Assembly (NCBI GenBank): GCA_964035545.1
Contig: OZ037770.1
Location: forward strand, 836,001 to 900,000
Direction of reading: 5' to 3'
Length of the DNA: 64,000 nt
Source of the DNA: Bugula neritina
Lineage: Eukaryota > Bryozoa > Gymnolaemata > Cheilostomatida > Bugulidae
A program made the position numbers and the translations under genes. The notes under the pieces are model-generated. The model worked only from the letters and a program-made list of their open reading frames with translations. It searched no databases and was not told the DNA's origin. How positions within the stretch are numbered: position 1 is the stretch's first letter; every line of letters begins with the position of its first letter. Below are positions 53,521 through 64,000 of this stretch, one piece after another.

Positions 53521-56445
53521 TATTATTATTATTATTGTTGATTGACCGTAGTTTTTTAGCTGGTGTAACCTTTTACCATTGGCCTAGTTATACTAGGCTG
53601 AAATGACTAGAACTTTCCTCAGGATGTGAGCTTATCCTGATCCTAGTAAGGGTGTCTGCTGAATTAATGAGCATTTGTTTTCAGCTACTCCAAGTAGTGT
53701 CAGCCAGTCTACAATCTTGTATAAAGCTCCAAAGGCTCCAGTTACAACGGGATGACTTTTTTGATGTTTTCCAAAGGCGGGTTTATTCTAGTGCTAAATT
53801 CTGATATTTTCCTAACTTTTCGAATTTTTTTCTTTTACTCTGTAGTTAACAGGGACTGTGATATCAATTATCGTTGTTTCAGCATTATGCTTGTCAACTA
53901 CTAATATATCGGGTCTCCTAACTTTGATGACTACGTCAGTGTGTATGTTAAAATCTTACAAGGTTTTCACGTTATCATTTTCCAGTACTTATTCTGCTTG
54001 ATGGCCGTACCAATTTTTATATTTCTGAAACCCACGAAGTTCACACAACTACTATTGAAATTATCAATGCCAAAAGGTTGTGTTTTTTCTTATATTCTCC
54101 TTCTGCTACCTTCTCAAACTCACTCAATACGTGCATCGAAGTTTTGTCTCTTGCGTTACACATTCCACACTTCTTGCTACCCTGTTCTCTCATCATAGCC
54201 ACTTTATAATTTCTAGTAGTGAATAGTTGATTTTGCGCAGCTGTCAGCAGTCCTTCTGTTTCTTTTTTCAGCCAACCATACTTCAACCAGTTCCAGGAAA
54301 ATGCTTTCATGTCTTTCACCATTTTGATGTATTGACCACGTGAAGCTTTTCTTTACACTCATCAGTTCTTTCTGTCACTTTATCATTATTTAGTTCTACC
54401 GCTGTTCTGTCTTTTAGGAAGGTATTCAGTGTGGTGTTTCTATCAGTCTATGTTATATTTATGTAGTCTGACATGCTGCAGTTTTCAATCTTTATGCATT
54501 TTTCAGTTGACAACATTCTTCTACCGCCTTCCCTTCTGCTAAAATACAGCCTGCCTACATCTGCTCTCGGATAGGGTGCACGGTTTGTTGTCATTAGCTT
54601 CCTTGTCTTTCAGTCTATATTTTTTAGCTCATGAAACAGTTCAGTCAAGTATTCTAGCTGTGTAATGCACTGCTGTTACTGCCCATGTGTTTATTGCTTT
54701 GATTGTGTTCTCACCATTCAGTTTTGAATCCAGAACTTTTCTTATTTGTTTGTAGTACTCCTTGATCTTATTTTTCATTTCATATATTTGTATTCCATCA
54801 ATCTCAAGAACTCCTAGATATTTATACGGCTTCTCACCCAGATCTTTGATTACCTGTTCATCAGGCAAACTGATTCCTGTGTCCTTAATTTTCTTTCCCT
54901 TTCTCATAACCAGTGTGGCACATTTTTTAATCCAAATTTCATTTCTATATTCCTTGTGAAGATCCCGGCAGTGTTTACCAAAGCTTCCAGTTCCCACTTT
55001 GATTTCCTATTTACCTTCAGGTCATCCACATATAGGAGATGGTTTGTTTTCTGTCTCGTCGAAATTTGCATCATTGAGCCGCTTCTGTCATGCGAATCGG
55101 TAGTTGGAGAAAAGGGATAGAGATAAAGAGTCTCCTTGGAAAATTCTTAGTTTGATCTTTATTTCTCCTATCTTTTCTTCCAGGTATTTCAGTTGTGTTT
55201 TCCAGGTTTCATGCTTTTTCTTATCAACCTTATGACATTAATTGCTATTCCAGTTGTTTGCATCGTTTCTAAGATCTAATTTCCTTGTCTTTACATATGC
55301 TCCAATTTGTTGCTAACTTTATTTAGTCATTCTGCATTGGTATTATTTTTAGTTGGCTGACCCCATATATTTTATCAGAATGCTTTTGATTTCCTTGTCA
55401 GGTGCCTCTTTAGATGTACGTATTCATTTCCTCGTAATTCTTGATAAAAGCGCTTATCATTGTAAACATTGTGTTCTGATTATATTAATCAACTCATTCT
55501 GTATATCTGTTTATCTTCTGGCTTACAGCTCTCAGGTTTTGCTTCAGTTTTTCAATCACTACACCACACTCTTTGTTCTTTATCCTATATTTTTCTTCAA
55601 CCATTCTTCTCAATGAATCATTGTAAGCTCTACTTTTTCACTCTGCTATTTTACTCAAGTCTGATCTAATTTCTTTTTATTTCTTCTGCAGTCGTATTTT
55701 CCATACTTGTACATTGTCAGTTTTTCTTTTTCCTTTTTGTTACACACTTGTTCTGTTACTATTTTTCGCACAAGCCATGGTGGTGTTATTAAGCTCAATG
55801 GTATTAATAATCTCAACACAGTTTAGCACATCATTAATCTGTTTTACTGCCTGTAGTAATTTGACCCTCTCAATGTGCCTAAGGGCTCTTAGTGTTGGTC
55901 GATCATTAGATAGTTTGTTATGCTCATTTATAATTTTTCTACTAACACTTTTTCTACCTCTGAACTAGGTACTCTTAAAATTCTCATGGCTGATTTATAT
56001 GCTATCTCATGTTGTACTATAACATCCTCTATTTGCAAATTTAGCTCTTCATTATCTTCTTCACCAATTGATGTGCTTAGGTCTTGCAAGGTTCCTTCTT
56101 CAATCTTATGGAGTTCTTTTTCCATAAAATGCTTGTGTTTCTTCATAGTTCTTGCTTAATCCGCTAGTCTCTATTCGCTGATGTTAAACCCTCCTCTGTT
56201 TTCCAGCCTTTGCACATTCTTTTTAAATAATTCCTTGATCCGGGTCTACAGAGCTCATACATTGTTTTTCTATAACCTCTTAATTTGGGTGTACTTTTGA
56301 AGTAGCATTTCATGACAACTTTGTTGTCTTCTCTTGAGTATCTTCTTCTAGTTGTGCCATTAACGGGTTGACGGCCGTAGGTTGCCTGGCCCTCCACATA
56401 CCCACTGCCAGACGAGACATGCCATGTTTAGTTAGACATACCATT
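53521..56445 (-). mobile_element. R2-type (restriction-like endonuclease) LINE, decayed, near full length
   Basis: Minus-strand pieces in several frames follow the order of a single-ORF non-LTR element. N-terminal block: SREDNKVVMKCYFKSTPKLR (about 56330-56270). Reverse-transcriptase motif QGDSLS (55138-55127), then the catalytic YVDD (55032-55021). Thumb region: KYLGVLEIDGIQIYEMKNKI followed by SKLNGENTIKAINTWAVTAV (about 54850-54670). Then LKKETEGLLTAAQ and a zinc-knuckle-like CGMCNARDKTSMHV (about 54180-54140), and a C-terminal TGAFGALYKIVDWL-like block near 53720. The 3' end is a (TAA)n tail (complement of 53521-53536). Many frameshifts and stops show it is dead. The 5' boundary is approximate. 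Confidence 0.85.
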
Positions 56446-57390
56446 AACGTCGTTGGCTTTATTAGTTCTATTTTAATGGATCATATTATTATTTTTAATT
56501 ATTATTATTATCACTATCAGTAGCAAATAAATAATTTTATATTTGTTATTAGTTACTACTTATAGAAATTGAGTGCCACAGCTTGAGGGTTATAAAGTCA
56601 GTCTTAGTCAATGTAATGGGGATGCTGATACTGACATTTGGCTTCGAGCTCATAGTTAAATTGCTAACAACTATACCTAAGGATAACAGGAGTATTAAAA
56701 TGTTAATTTATAAGGATTATAACCTTAGAGTGGAGATATTATTCTCAATTTATTTAGTTTTTACTTTACTAACTTTTATTTTATTCATCAACCTTACTGT
56801 CTATTTAAATAGCAAACTAAAGAATAATTATGAAGGCCTTTGAATTGAAGTACTTTTCTGTAGCTGATTAGATTTCAAGTATTAAAATAACATACTAAGA
56901 CAGAATACCATTATATGAGCTAGATTAATAAAGTAAAGAAGATTTCTTTGTTAATCAAAATATAGGTGTCACATATGCCTATTTTTAAGATTATGTTCTT
57001 ATATGTGCTGTCTTTTTAATATTTTTAAAGTGCTACATTTTGAGGGTAGCCTACATCAATATGACTGCCCTGTAATTGCTTGTCAACTATAAGAGTTAGA
57101 CCTATAAACTGTCTCATTTTCAAATTATCTTTACTTTTCTAATTGATGTTAACATGACTATTCCTATTAGTATTTTGGTGTTTACCATTAGTAATGTTTG
57201 AAGTAACATCAATATCATTGTTAATTTGTCTAATTATTCAAATTTTAATATTCATCATTTGTGAACAGTAATAAAATTTTGTCTTTCTTAAATTAATGTG
57301 ATGCTAGATTAGCTACTCTAGCAAGTGTGTATTGTGCAATGAGTACTAATGCCATATTTTTGCACTTCTTGTTCTATATAATTTAGATTT
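56446..57390. other. Mostly non-coding; one hydrophobic open frame
   Basis: An 86-codon plus-strand frame at 56583-56843 is hydrophobic with two membrane-like segments, but such frames arise readily in T-rich DNA. No family or splice context supports it. Confidence 0.4.
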
Positions 57391-57397
57391 AAGGTAA

Positions 57398-57510
57398 CAA
57401 TTCCTAAAGCTATCACATAATGCTGCTATCAGTTATAAAGATGTCACTGATCCAAACATTGAAAACCAGCTGAGTGCATGCAAGGTTGAAAACTTATTTT
57501 CTCTGGTTAG
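57398..57510 (+). pseudogene. Candidate exon or exon relic (donor GTAAGT)
   Basis: An open stretch of 37 codons with protein-like sequence (HNAAISYKDVTDPNIENQLS, then ACKVENLFSLVR) ends exactly at AG|GTAAGT, an ideal donor in phase 2. A TAA lies directly upstream and no clear acceptor fits. It may form a unit with 58183-58348. Family not recognised. Confidence 0.35.
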
Positions 57511-58182
57511 GTAAGTAGAAAGGTATTTGCTGTAATTTACAACTATTTTGTTTTCAACATCCTTGATGTTCATCTCTAAAAGATAAGTAGCACATAATGG
57601 TACCTGTTTTACTTAGCAGAAGAAATTATTGTCAAAGCTCTATTACTACATTTTAAATTGTATGACACTCTTTTGACTACATTTGATTTCATATCTCAAA
57701 TAATTATATTTCTGACTCATGAAACTGTAACCACACACTTAAGAACAAAATAAATAATGATATGGAAGCTTTCTTTAACTTTGTCAATTTAGTCAACAGC
57801 CAATGACTGAAAACATGTTTTGTACACTATTGATTGCCTCTCTATTTCCGCTATAAGGCAGAAATTTTAATCTCAAAATTTAAGACACTGGCAATTCTTC
57901 CCAATAATACGTTGTTCAAAACAAATATTTTTTGCCAAGTAATATAGTATTTAATTATATTTTTTAGTCAAAGAAATTTGTTTGGTTTCTTGTGTCATCT
58001 TGAATAGGTTGTTATTCATTATCTTTTTCTTCATGTTTTGGCTATGAGTGTATATAACCTTTGCTGACAGGTTTTTCCTCCATCACTATATGTTTCTCTG
58101 TTTACTCTCTAACAGTTTTATTTCCGTTCATTTTTTAGAGTTTACTAAAATGACATGGGTGTGCTTTGTTGTGGCTCCTAAT

Positions 58183-58348
58183 TGAGCGCATCCGTTGAGA
58201 TTATTGGAAGTTTTGTTGAAACTGAGCTGAGACCTCTTACTCCTAAAGGCAAGAATTTGAGTCATCTTAGCTACTTGTAGCATATCAACATCGAACAGCA
58301 CCATTCCACTACTCTAAGCTTAAGGTTTTGGCTGCATTAGATCAACAG
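58183..58348 (+). pseudogene. Candidate exon relic with single-base frameshift (donor GTAAGT)
   Basis: SVEIIGSFVETELRPLTPKG followed by KNLSHLSYL runs into a TAG, while the next frame continues as AYQHRTAPFHYSKLKVLAAL, then DQQ and an ideal donor CAG|GTAAGT. The pattern is that of one exon with a one-base deletion near 58278, or a sequencing error. Family not recognised; a domesticated or decayed transposase-like gene is one possibility. Confidence 0.4.
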
Positions 58349-58549
58349 GTAAGTTTAATAGTTTGTATTTCGTACACTATTTCATGATGTCTGTTCAGCA
58401 TTTACTTGGTAGCACACATTTATAGATTTTGCATTCTTTTAGTTTTTTGCAGTACAACTTTTCTACGCAACTATTACACTGTTGTTGCTGTTAATTGTAG
58501 TTTATTCTGCTTGACCATGCAATTATTGAATTATGTTGCAAAGGTGATT

Positions 58550-58946
58550 GAGTCCTTTTATTTAATTTAGTACACACTGGAAATCTGCAGTTTTTAGCCA
58601 TTTTTACATTTTAGCTGCTAATGAACAATGCTTTTTGCTTAAAATTAGTGAGACATCAAGAAATACACCTAAATAATCAAGGTTCTTCTTAATTTTGCAT
58701 GATTTCTCATGTTTTTTCCTATTTATTCATTTCATTTGGATTGCCTACTGTTACAAACTAACCGTGGCGATCCCCAGTCAGAAGTTGCTGTAATTAGAAA
58801 AAAAGCATAGGAAATCAAAGAAAATTAAAAAGAGCCTTGATTATTTAGGTGTATTTATTGATATTTATTTAGTTTCGGGCCAAAACTCATGTTCATTAGC
58901 AAAAACTTGAGATCTTCAGTATGTACTAACTTAAATAAAATGAACC
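58550..58946. mobile_element. MITE copy 2 (foldback form)
   Basis: Left end GAGTCCTTTTATTTAATTTA and complemented right end GGTTCATTTTATTTAAGTTA share the TIR of the element at 27707. Here the inverted similarity extends inward through about 150 bp per arm (AAATAATCAAGG... mirrored by CCTTGATTATTT), so the 397-bp copy is a large hairpin. The target duplication is unclear. Confidence 0.65.
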
Positions 58947-58949
58947 AAT

Positions 58950-60390
58950 TGCAGTAAATTTCTGCATTTTCTAATACTTCTTAAATTTATACCTAAAATA
59001 GTGCTGTCTTAAGAAAATGACACTAGCTGCTGTTTTCATGTATGTGCCCCAATTGTATATAATGCTGTTGATTTGTTTAGTGCTTTTTCTATTTGTTTGT
59101 TATATAACTTTTCTTTTATGGTTGTTGCCAGCACCTAAAGCATTATTCATTAGTGTCAATTAATTTCTACTCACAGTTTTACTGTTACATAGTTTATAAA
59201 GCCCTTGTGTCAACTTTTCTAGATATCCTGGTTAAAATTGTTCTACTTGATGAATGGCATAGGGCATATGCAATAGCAAAACAGTTGCAGGCTGTTTTGG
59301 AAAAAAAATTGTGCATATAACCTTTATTTTATACATGTTATTTAGGCTTTGGTAGAACTGTTGGAGAGCCTTCCTCTTGAATAAAGCTACTCAACTTCCC
59401 GGATTCTACTTTATTGACATTAACCCACTACCTACAAAACGCCTTGAAATTTAGCTAATAAATTATGTATTTTGTGATTTTTTTTAAATGTACAATGTTA
59501 TGTATAAATTACAATCAGTTTATATATATATACATATCTTTTACTACTTAGTATTACAGTGTAAAAAGCATTTCAGGGTTAACAATTTAATTAATTGGCC
59601 CTAACAGTAATTATGTATAATACAGATTTGCAGATGCTTTAAATGAACCCAAAAAGCTGATGTTGTTAAACAGTGTACAAAATAGTCACCTCATATCAGC
59701 CAGACATGCTTAGTCATTACCTAGCATTAAAATCATATTATGAATGCAGTCAAGTTTTGATATGCATCCCTATTAATGATAGTTTGTGAACCAGCAATTA
59801 AATATCAAGAAGCAATATTACTAACCAATGTGCTGGTTAAAGAGTTTCAAGTTGTAGATATAGTATCAAACTATTATAATGGCATAAAAACTATCAGTTA
59901 AAACATCTTATTAATATTTACTACAGGAATACATATTATAGGTGTGCTAAAAATCTGGTAGAAGCATCAATTATTTTAGATGTTTTGGATTTAGTATCTC
60001 TGTACTATAATGTAATATACAGAACATCAGGTGCTGTCTCCACAGTGCATTGATGGCACTAATGAATATTAATACATGCAGGCAGTGTTGGTAATGATTT
60101 ATTGAAATAGGAGTTTAAAAACTGTTTAAACAACAATGAAAAGCCTGAGATTAGTCCAAGGAGAGGGGTATTTCAAGCTAGCAGATGAGCAATATAGATG
60201 CGAAAGTCTTGCCTAAAAATCATTATTGTTATATCTAGTCATTAATTTCTTGCAATAGATCTATTTCACTATTGAGAAGAACAAAATTAGCTAGTAAACA
60301 GTGTAATAGAGTCAAGGCACTTTGGCAGTGCTAGTTTAAAATAAACCTGGGATAGTCGAATAGCAGAAGTACTTTTTGATGCATAATATA
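58950..60390. other. Non-coding stretch
   Basis: AT-rich; no gene, RNA or named repeat recognised. Confidence 0.5.
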
Positions 60391-60391
60391 A

Positions 60392-60670
60392 TTATGTACA
60401 GCTTAAGATTTTGCAATACTGTGTTTTCAGTGCGATATTAATTTCAATAGCTACATTAAAATAATGTACAATTCTAGCAAGTGATGCAAAATCTTCTAAG
60501 ATGCTATGACTGTAGCAGTTTGCTACTAGTCTCAAGTAACAAACCAAATAGCCTTTCTTTGTGCCATCATCCAAATGCCAAACAAATAACTCATTCACTC
60601 TGTAACAACAAGGTGGTCTCCCAAGTAGATTGTTAGACATTTCAGGCATTAATAACCAAAGGCTCTTCAC
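60392..60670 (-). CDS. Candidate coding exon, 92 codons
   Basis: A minus-strand frame with unusually protein-like composition for this region: PPCCYRVNELFVWHLDDGTK, then GYLVCYLRLVANCYSHSILE and DFASLARIVHYF, ending in TAA at 60392. It lacks an ATG at the front (GTG; upstream AAAG could be an acceptor). Five cysteines and mixed alpha/beta composition argue against chance, but I recognise no family and no partner exons. Confidence 0.3.
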   Translation of the reverse strand: MKSLWLLMPEMSNNLLGRPPCCYRVNELFVWHLDDGTKKGYLVCYLRLVANCYSHSILEDFASLARIVHYFNVAIEINIALKTQYCKILSCT

Positions 60671-60679
60671 TTTGGCATA

Positions 60680-63600
60680 ATTGTATAGTTACCCAGCTAA
60701 ATAAATAATGTATTCATGGTATTGTAATTCCAAGCCATGCATTTATCTGTGAATGCAGCTAAGTATTTAATACGGCCATATATTTATGTACTATGTAGCA
60801 ATGCCTAATGTAGCTGTCAAGCTTCTACTTATACTCATTTTACTGATGCTTTACTTCTGATTACATGATTACAAACATAGCAGTTCAAACAAAATTATTT
60901 TAGATAGGAATAAATATAATGCTCCTAGCAAATGTTGTAAAACTATTTTCCAAAAACATATACTTTGCAAAAAAACTTTTCAGAAATTTATAATGCATTT
61001 ATCATATTATTGTTTCATTTAAAAGTTATAATGATAGAATATTATACTTAAAACACACTCAAATTTTTAGAGTCTTGTAATATTGTTAAACAAGAGTTAA
61101 CAGTAAGATTGGCTGTAGAGTAGAATGTTTAGCTGTTTGTACTGAAGCTAACAAGTAACTGGCATTAAAAAGAGATGTAGATAAAAAGTGACAGAATAAC
61201 AACTGGCTTGTATATTGGTAGTGCAAAAAGCTGTATATAACAGTTTAAACAAATACCCATTAGAATAAATGGTAACCCAGTACTTAAAATGTGGTATGTC
61301 ATAATACATATTTGTGGTGTATTGACTAGGCTAGATCAACACATAGCACTATATAATTGCTTTAGTATTTACAATTAGTTTGTGGTCTGGTGGGATTTGT
61401 TGATAGCCATTGTCTTTATTAACATAACAGTTTCCTAAAATTAGCAGTTTTCCTTATTCACCTAGTTAATTTTTAAGATTTATGTACAATATTTACATAT
61501 TAGGATATAAAAAATATCTTCAACCAGTGAATATCAAAATAATGATTAAAGACATATTTTAAGTCATATTTTTGTGGCAATCTAAATAATAAGCTGGTCT
61601 AAATTGTACTTGTGCAAACAGAACCAGCTCATGAATATATGTTGTTTTTTTTTAACTTGACAGTTAATCTAATATGGATGTGTATTTTATACTTGCTTTT
61701 GTGTTTAAGGTGATAAAATTGCACTGGTAAGGTAAATAAACATTGCTTGTTTGGCATGCTTTTGCGTGGCATTGCATATTATGCTAAACTAATGGCCAGT
61801 TTTGCAGTAGCTTCACCATAACCTTCAAAAGAATGCAAATATCATCTAATTATTGTAAGATTTTTAAGTTAATTTGTCTAGCTATAAACACATGTAAAAC
61901 TATTAGGCTATTCCAATTTCACGATATACATAGCTCTATAATTCTGAAAAACTGCTAGGTAGAGTGGAAATTAAACATGTGATCTATTCATTGCTAAAGT
62001 ATTACAGCTATGAATAATATATATGTGATTACCTGAGTGATATCACAATCTTCACTTGCTAAGTTAGTTTAAATACAGGAAAAAAAATTAATCTGGAGAA
62101 AGATTATATATGAGAAGCTGTTTTTGTAATAATTTCCTGCTCTAGGGTGATTTAGAAGAATTGTTTTAATGCAAAACTTTTGCATACATGAGTTGAATAA
62201 AATCATTGAGAGTTTTATGAAGGTCTATTTGTGTATAGATAGCCCTAATGCATGTCACAACTCAAGTTTTTAGATTTTATGTAATTTGTGGTGCAAAGTT
62301 GCAAATAAAAACCTTATTTTAATAATACTTAGACATATGCAAGCAATAAAGATAATGAAAAAAATGCTATAGTTGCTAATTAGCTAATATTACTTGCATA
62401 TGATGCAAATATTTGTATGCATGCATGTTTAGTTTATTAGCATTGGTTAGATATAATTGAATATATAGATTTGATGTGGAAATTGAAGAAAATCAATATG
62501 TTGTGTTCTATATACAACAACAGTTTTTACATTGGTTTGTTAATTACTTCATAAATCATTTATTACTTCATGCAATATTTGTTCCTGCAATTTTGCAGAG
62601 TGGCAAAATGCATTTCAAAGACATATATTAAGTGATTTTAATTATACTAGAATTTTCAAACCAAGAATTTTTGGGGAGTTTTCTTCTTCCTAAGACATAT
62701 GTGGCAATTGAACACATAATAAGTTCTAGGCCACAACTCCTTTATACAACCTTGCAAGAAATTATGCAGCCATTTAAATAGAAAAGGAATTATTGAATTT
62801 ATTTATTCAACATTATTAGTATTTTATAAATATTTGTTGCATTTAATTAATGAGCATAAAACTTGTTTTACAAATACTGTAATTAACAGCATGGTAAAAA
62901 TATATTATATATACTGGTATATATTTTGTATTGTATTAGATTTAGGCTACATTGATAATTAAAAAGAGTTAATGGCTAAGTTTAAATATCTTCGACTTAT
63001 AGATTACATTTTTATGTGCTATAAAAATTTAACTCGTTTGTTACAACATTTCTCCATGCATAAAAACAAAACTTACGGCAAGAAATCCTTAGCTAGAAAG
63101 ATAAATAATAATTTACTTTAATTACATCAAAAGCTAATATCAGCAAGCATTCTATAAATAATGGGAATTTACCTAGTGTAATTTTTCTTAAACTAGCTAA
63201 GCTTGCTTGGTACTTTAATAAGTTTATTGGCATAGTGTATTATGTTATACTTATATACTTTTAAGACTTTAAGGAAAATGATGTTTTAGCTGCGTTATTC
63301 CTAATGCAAGCCTTATAAATTTACAATATATACTAAAATATTATATTTGTAATTAGAAAGAAAACAAATTATTTCTTTCATAAACTTATAATTATTGCAT
63401 TCTGTTATTGTTAATGCTAGAATAACAAATTGAACACGGCATATGCTTCCCTAACCAGATGCTTTTAAACGGATTAAAAATAATTTGTCAATTTCTAATT
63501 ATGAGGAACAAACTCCTCGATAGTTTCTACATTTGCGCATGATTTTATCAAGATAGGCTTGCTTTTGTGTCAACCTGTAGCCAGTGCAACTATACTTTAT

Positions 63601-64000
63601 GTAACGAGTAAAACAGACTCATTTCAAAGTACACAGTCTAAAGGGTAGGAATTACTACAAAGAAAAGTGCCGGTTAAAAGTTAATTATAATTGGAAATAA
63701 GGTGAAATATCAGTCAGAAATTAAAAAGTGTCAACTAAAAAGGTGTATTGTTATTTCTTTTTGGCTTAATGAAAATGTTTTTTGAGGAAGAAGTACGAGA
63801 AACATCTAGGAGGGGTTCATATCCACCACTGGCGACTACCTGTTTATTGATGAAGAACTATCCAATGATAGTACAGTATTATGGTCTTTTGCCTTATAAT
63901 TGGCTTTGATTTTTTTATGTCTAATTACGAGATACTAAACAGATGCAAAGTATGTTGTGCATAGGCAGTTTTTTTATGTCTCTAAACAACATTCTAGGAA
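60680..64000. other. Non-coding stretch to window end
   Basis: Uniform AT-rich sequence. I see no coding region, RNA gene, CRISPR or ordered repeat. Confidence 0.5.

Noticed and set aside
56583-56843. Hydrophobic 86-codon frame as a small membrane protein
   Set aside because: T-rich DNA readily encodes hydrophobic stretches; no family, splice or conservation signal.

Overview
The window reads as nuclear DNA of an AT-rich animal genome. Genes carry GT-AG introns. It holds a PDRG1 (prefoldin-like) homologue, C2H2 zinc-finger exons, a Ty3/gypsy-type LTR element primed by tRNA-Leu, Penelope-like and R2-type non-LTR remnants, a hAT-like foldback element, and very long (TA)n tracts. Large proteins joining a nucleotidyltransferase head to dozens of near-identical kinesin-light-chain-like TPRs suggest an early-branching animal such as a sponge. 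That placement is inference, not something the sequence proves.

Layout. 1-2168: 5' end of an LTR retroelement on the minus strand (partial protease, pol-frame linker, gag, primer-binding site, LTR), cut by the window edge. 2264-13382: segmental copy A, containing NTase-TPR gene 1 (minus, 24 TPR units). 13.4-16.5 kb: further partial copies of the gene's upstream flank and a 20-bp minisatellite. 17.2-18.06 kb: Penelope-like endonuclease remnant with a hammerhead-like motif. 18.3-24.4 kb: non-coding, with dispersed repeats and a 28-unit 40-bp minisatellite. 25.0-27.2 kb: a five-exon gene (plus) for a 334-residue secreted protein of unknown family. 27.7-28.6 kb: a MITE and (TA)n. 29.1-31.45 kb: candidate terminal exons and three linked C2H2 zinc-finger exons (minus). 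32.25-32.66 kb: intact single-exon PDRG1 homologue (plus). 33.09-41.02 kb: segmental copy B with NTase-TPR gene 2 (minus, 12 TPR units). 41-49 kb: essentially gene-free. 49.09-51.6 kb: hAT-like foldback element enclosing an inverted Penelope remnant with two well-formed hammerhead ribozymes. 53.5-56.45 kb: decayed R2-type LINE (minus). 57.4-58.35 kb: decayed coding pieces. 58.55-58.95 kb: second MITE copy. 58.95-64.0 kb: gene-poor, with one candidate exon at 60.4-60.67 kb.

The most interesting items are (a) the recently duplicated NTase-TPR genes, whose TPR arrays differ exactly twofold (24 versus 12) and whose Pol-beta-type nucleotidyltransferase motif is intact, and (b) the pair of complete hammerhead ribozymes in opposite orientation inside the foldback element. 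Boundaries given for decayed elements are approximate; splice sites were inferred by eye from GT-AG rules, reading phase and paralogue comparison.
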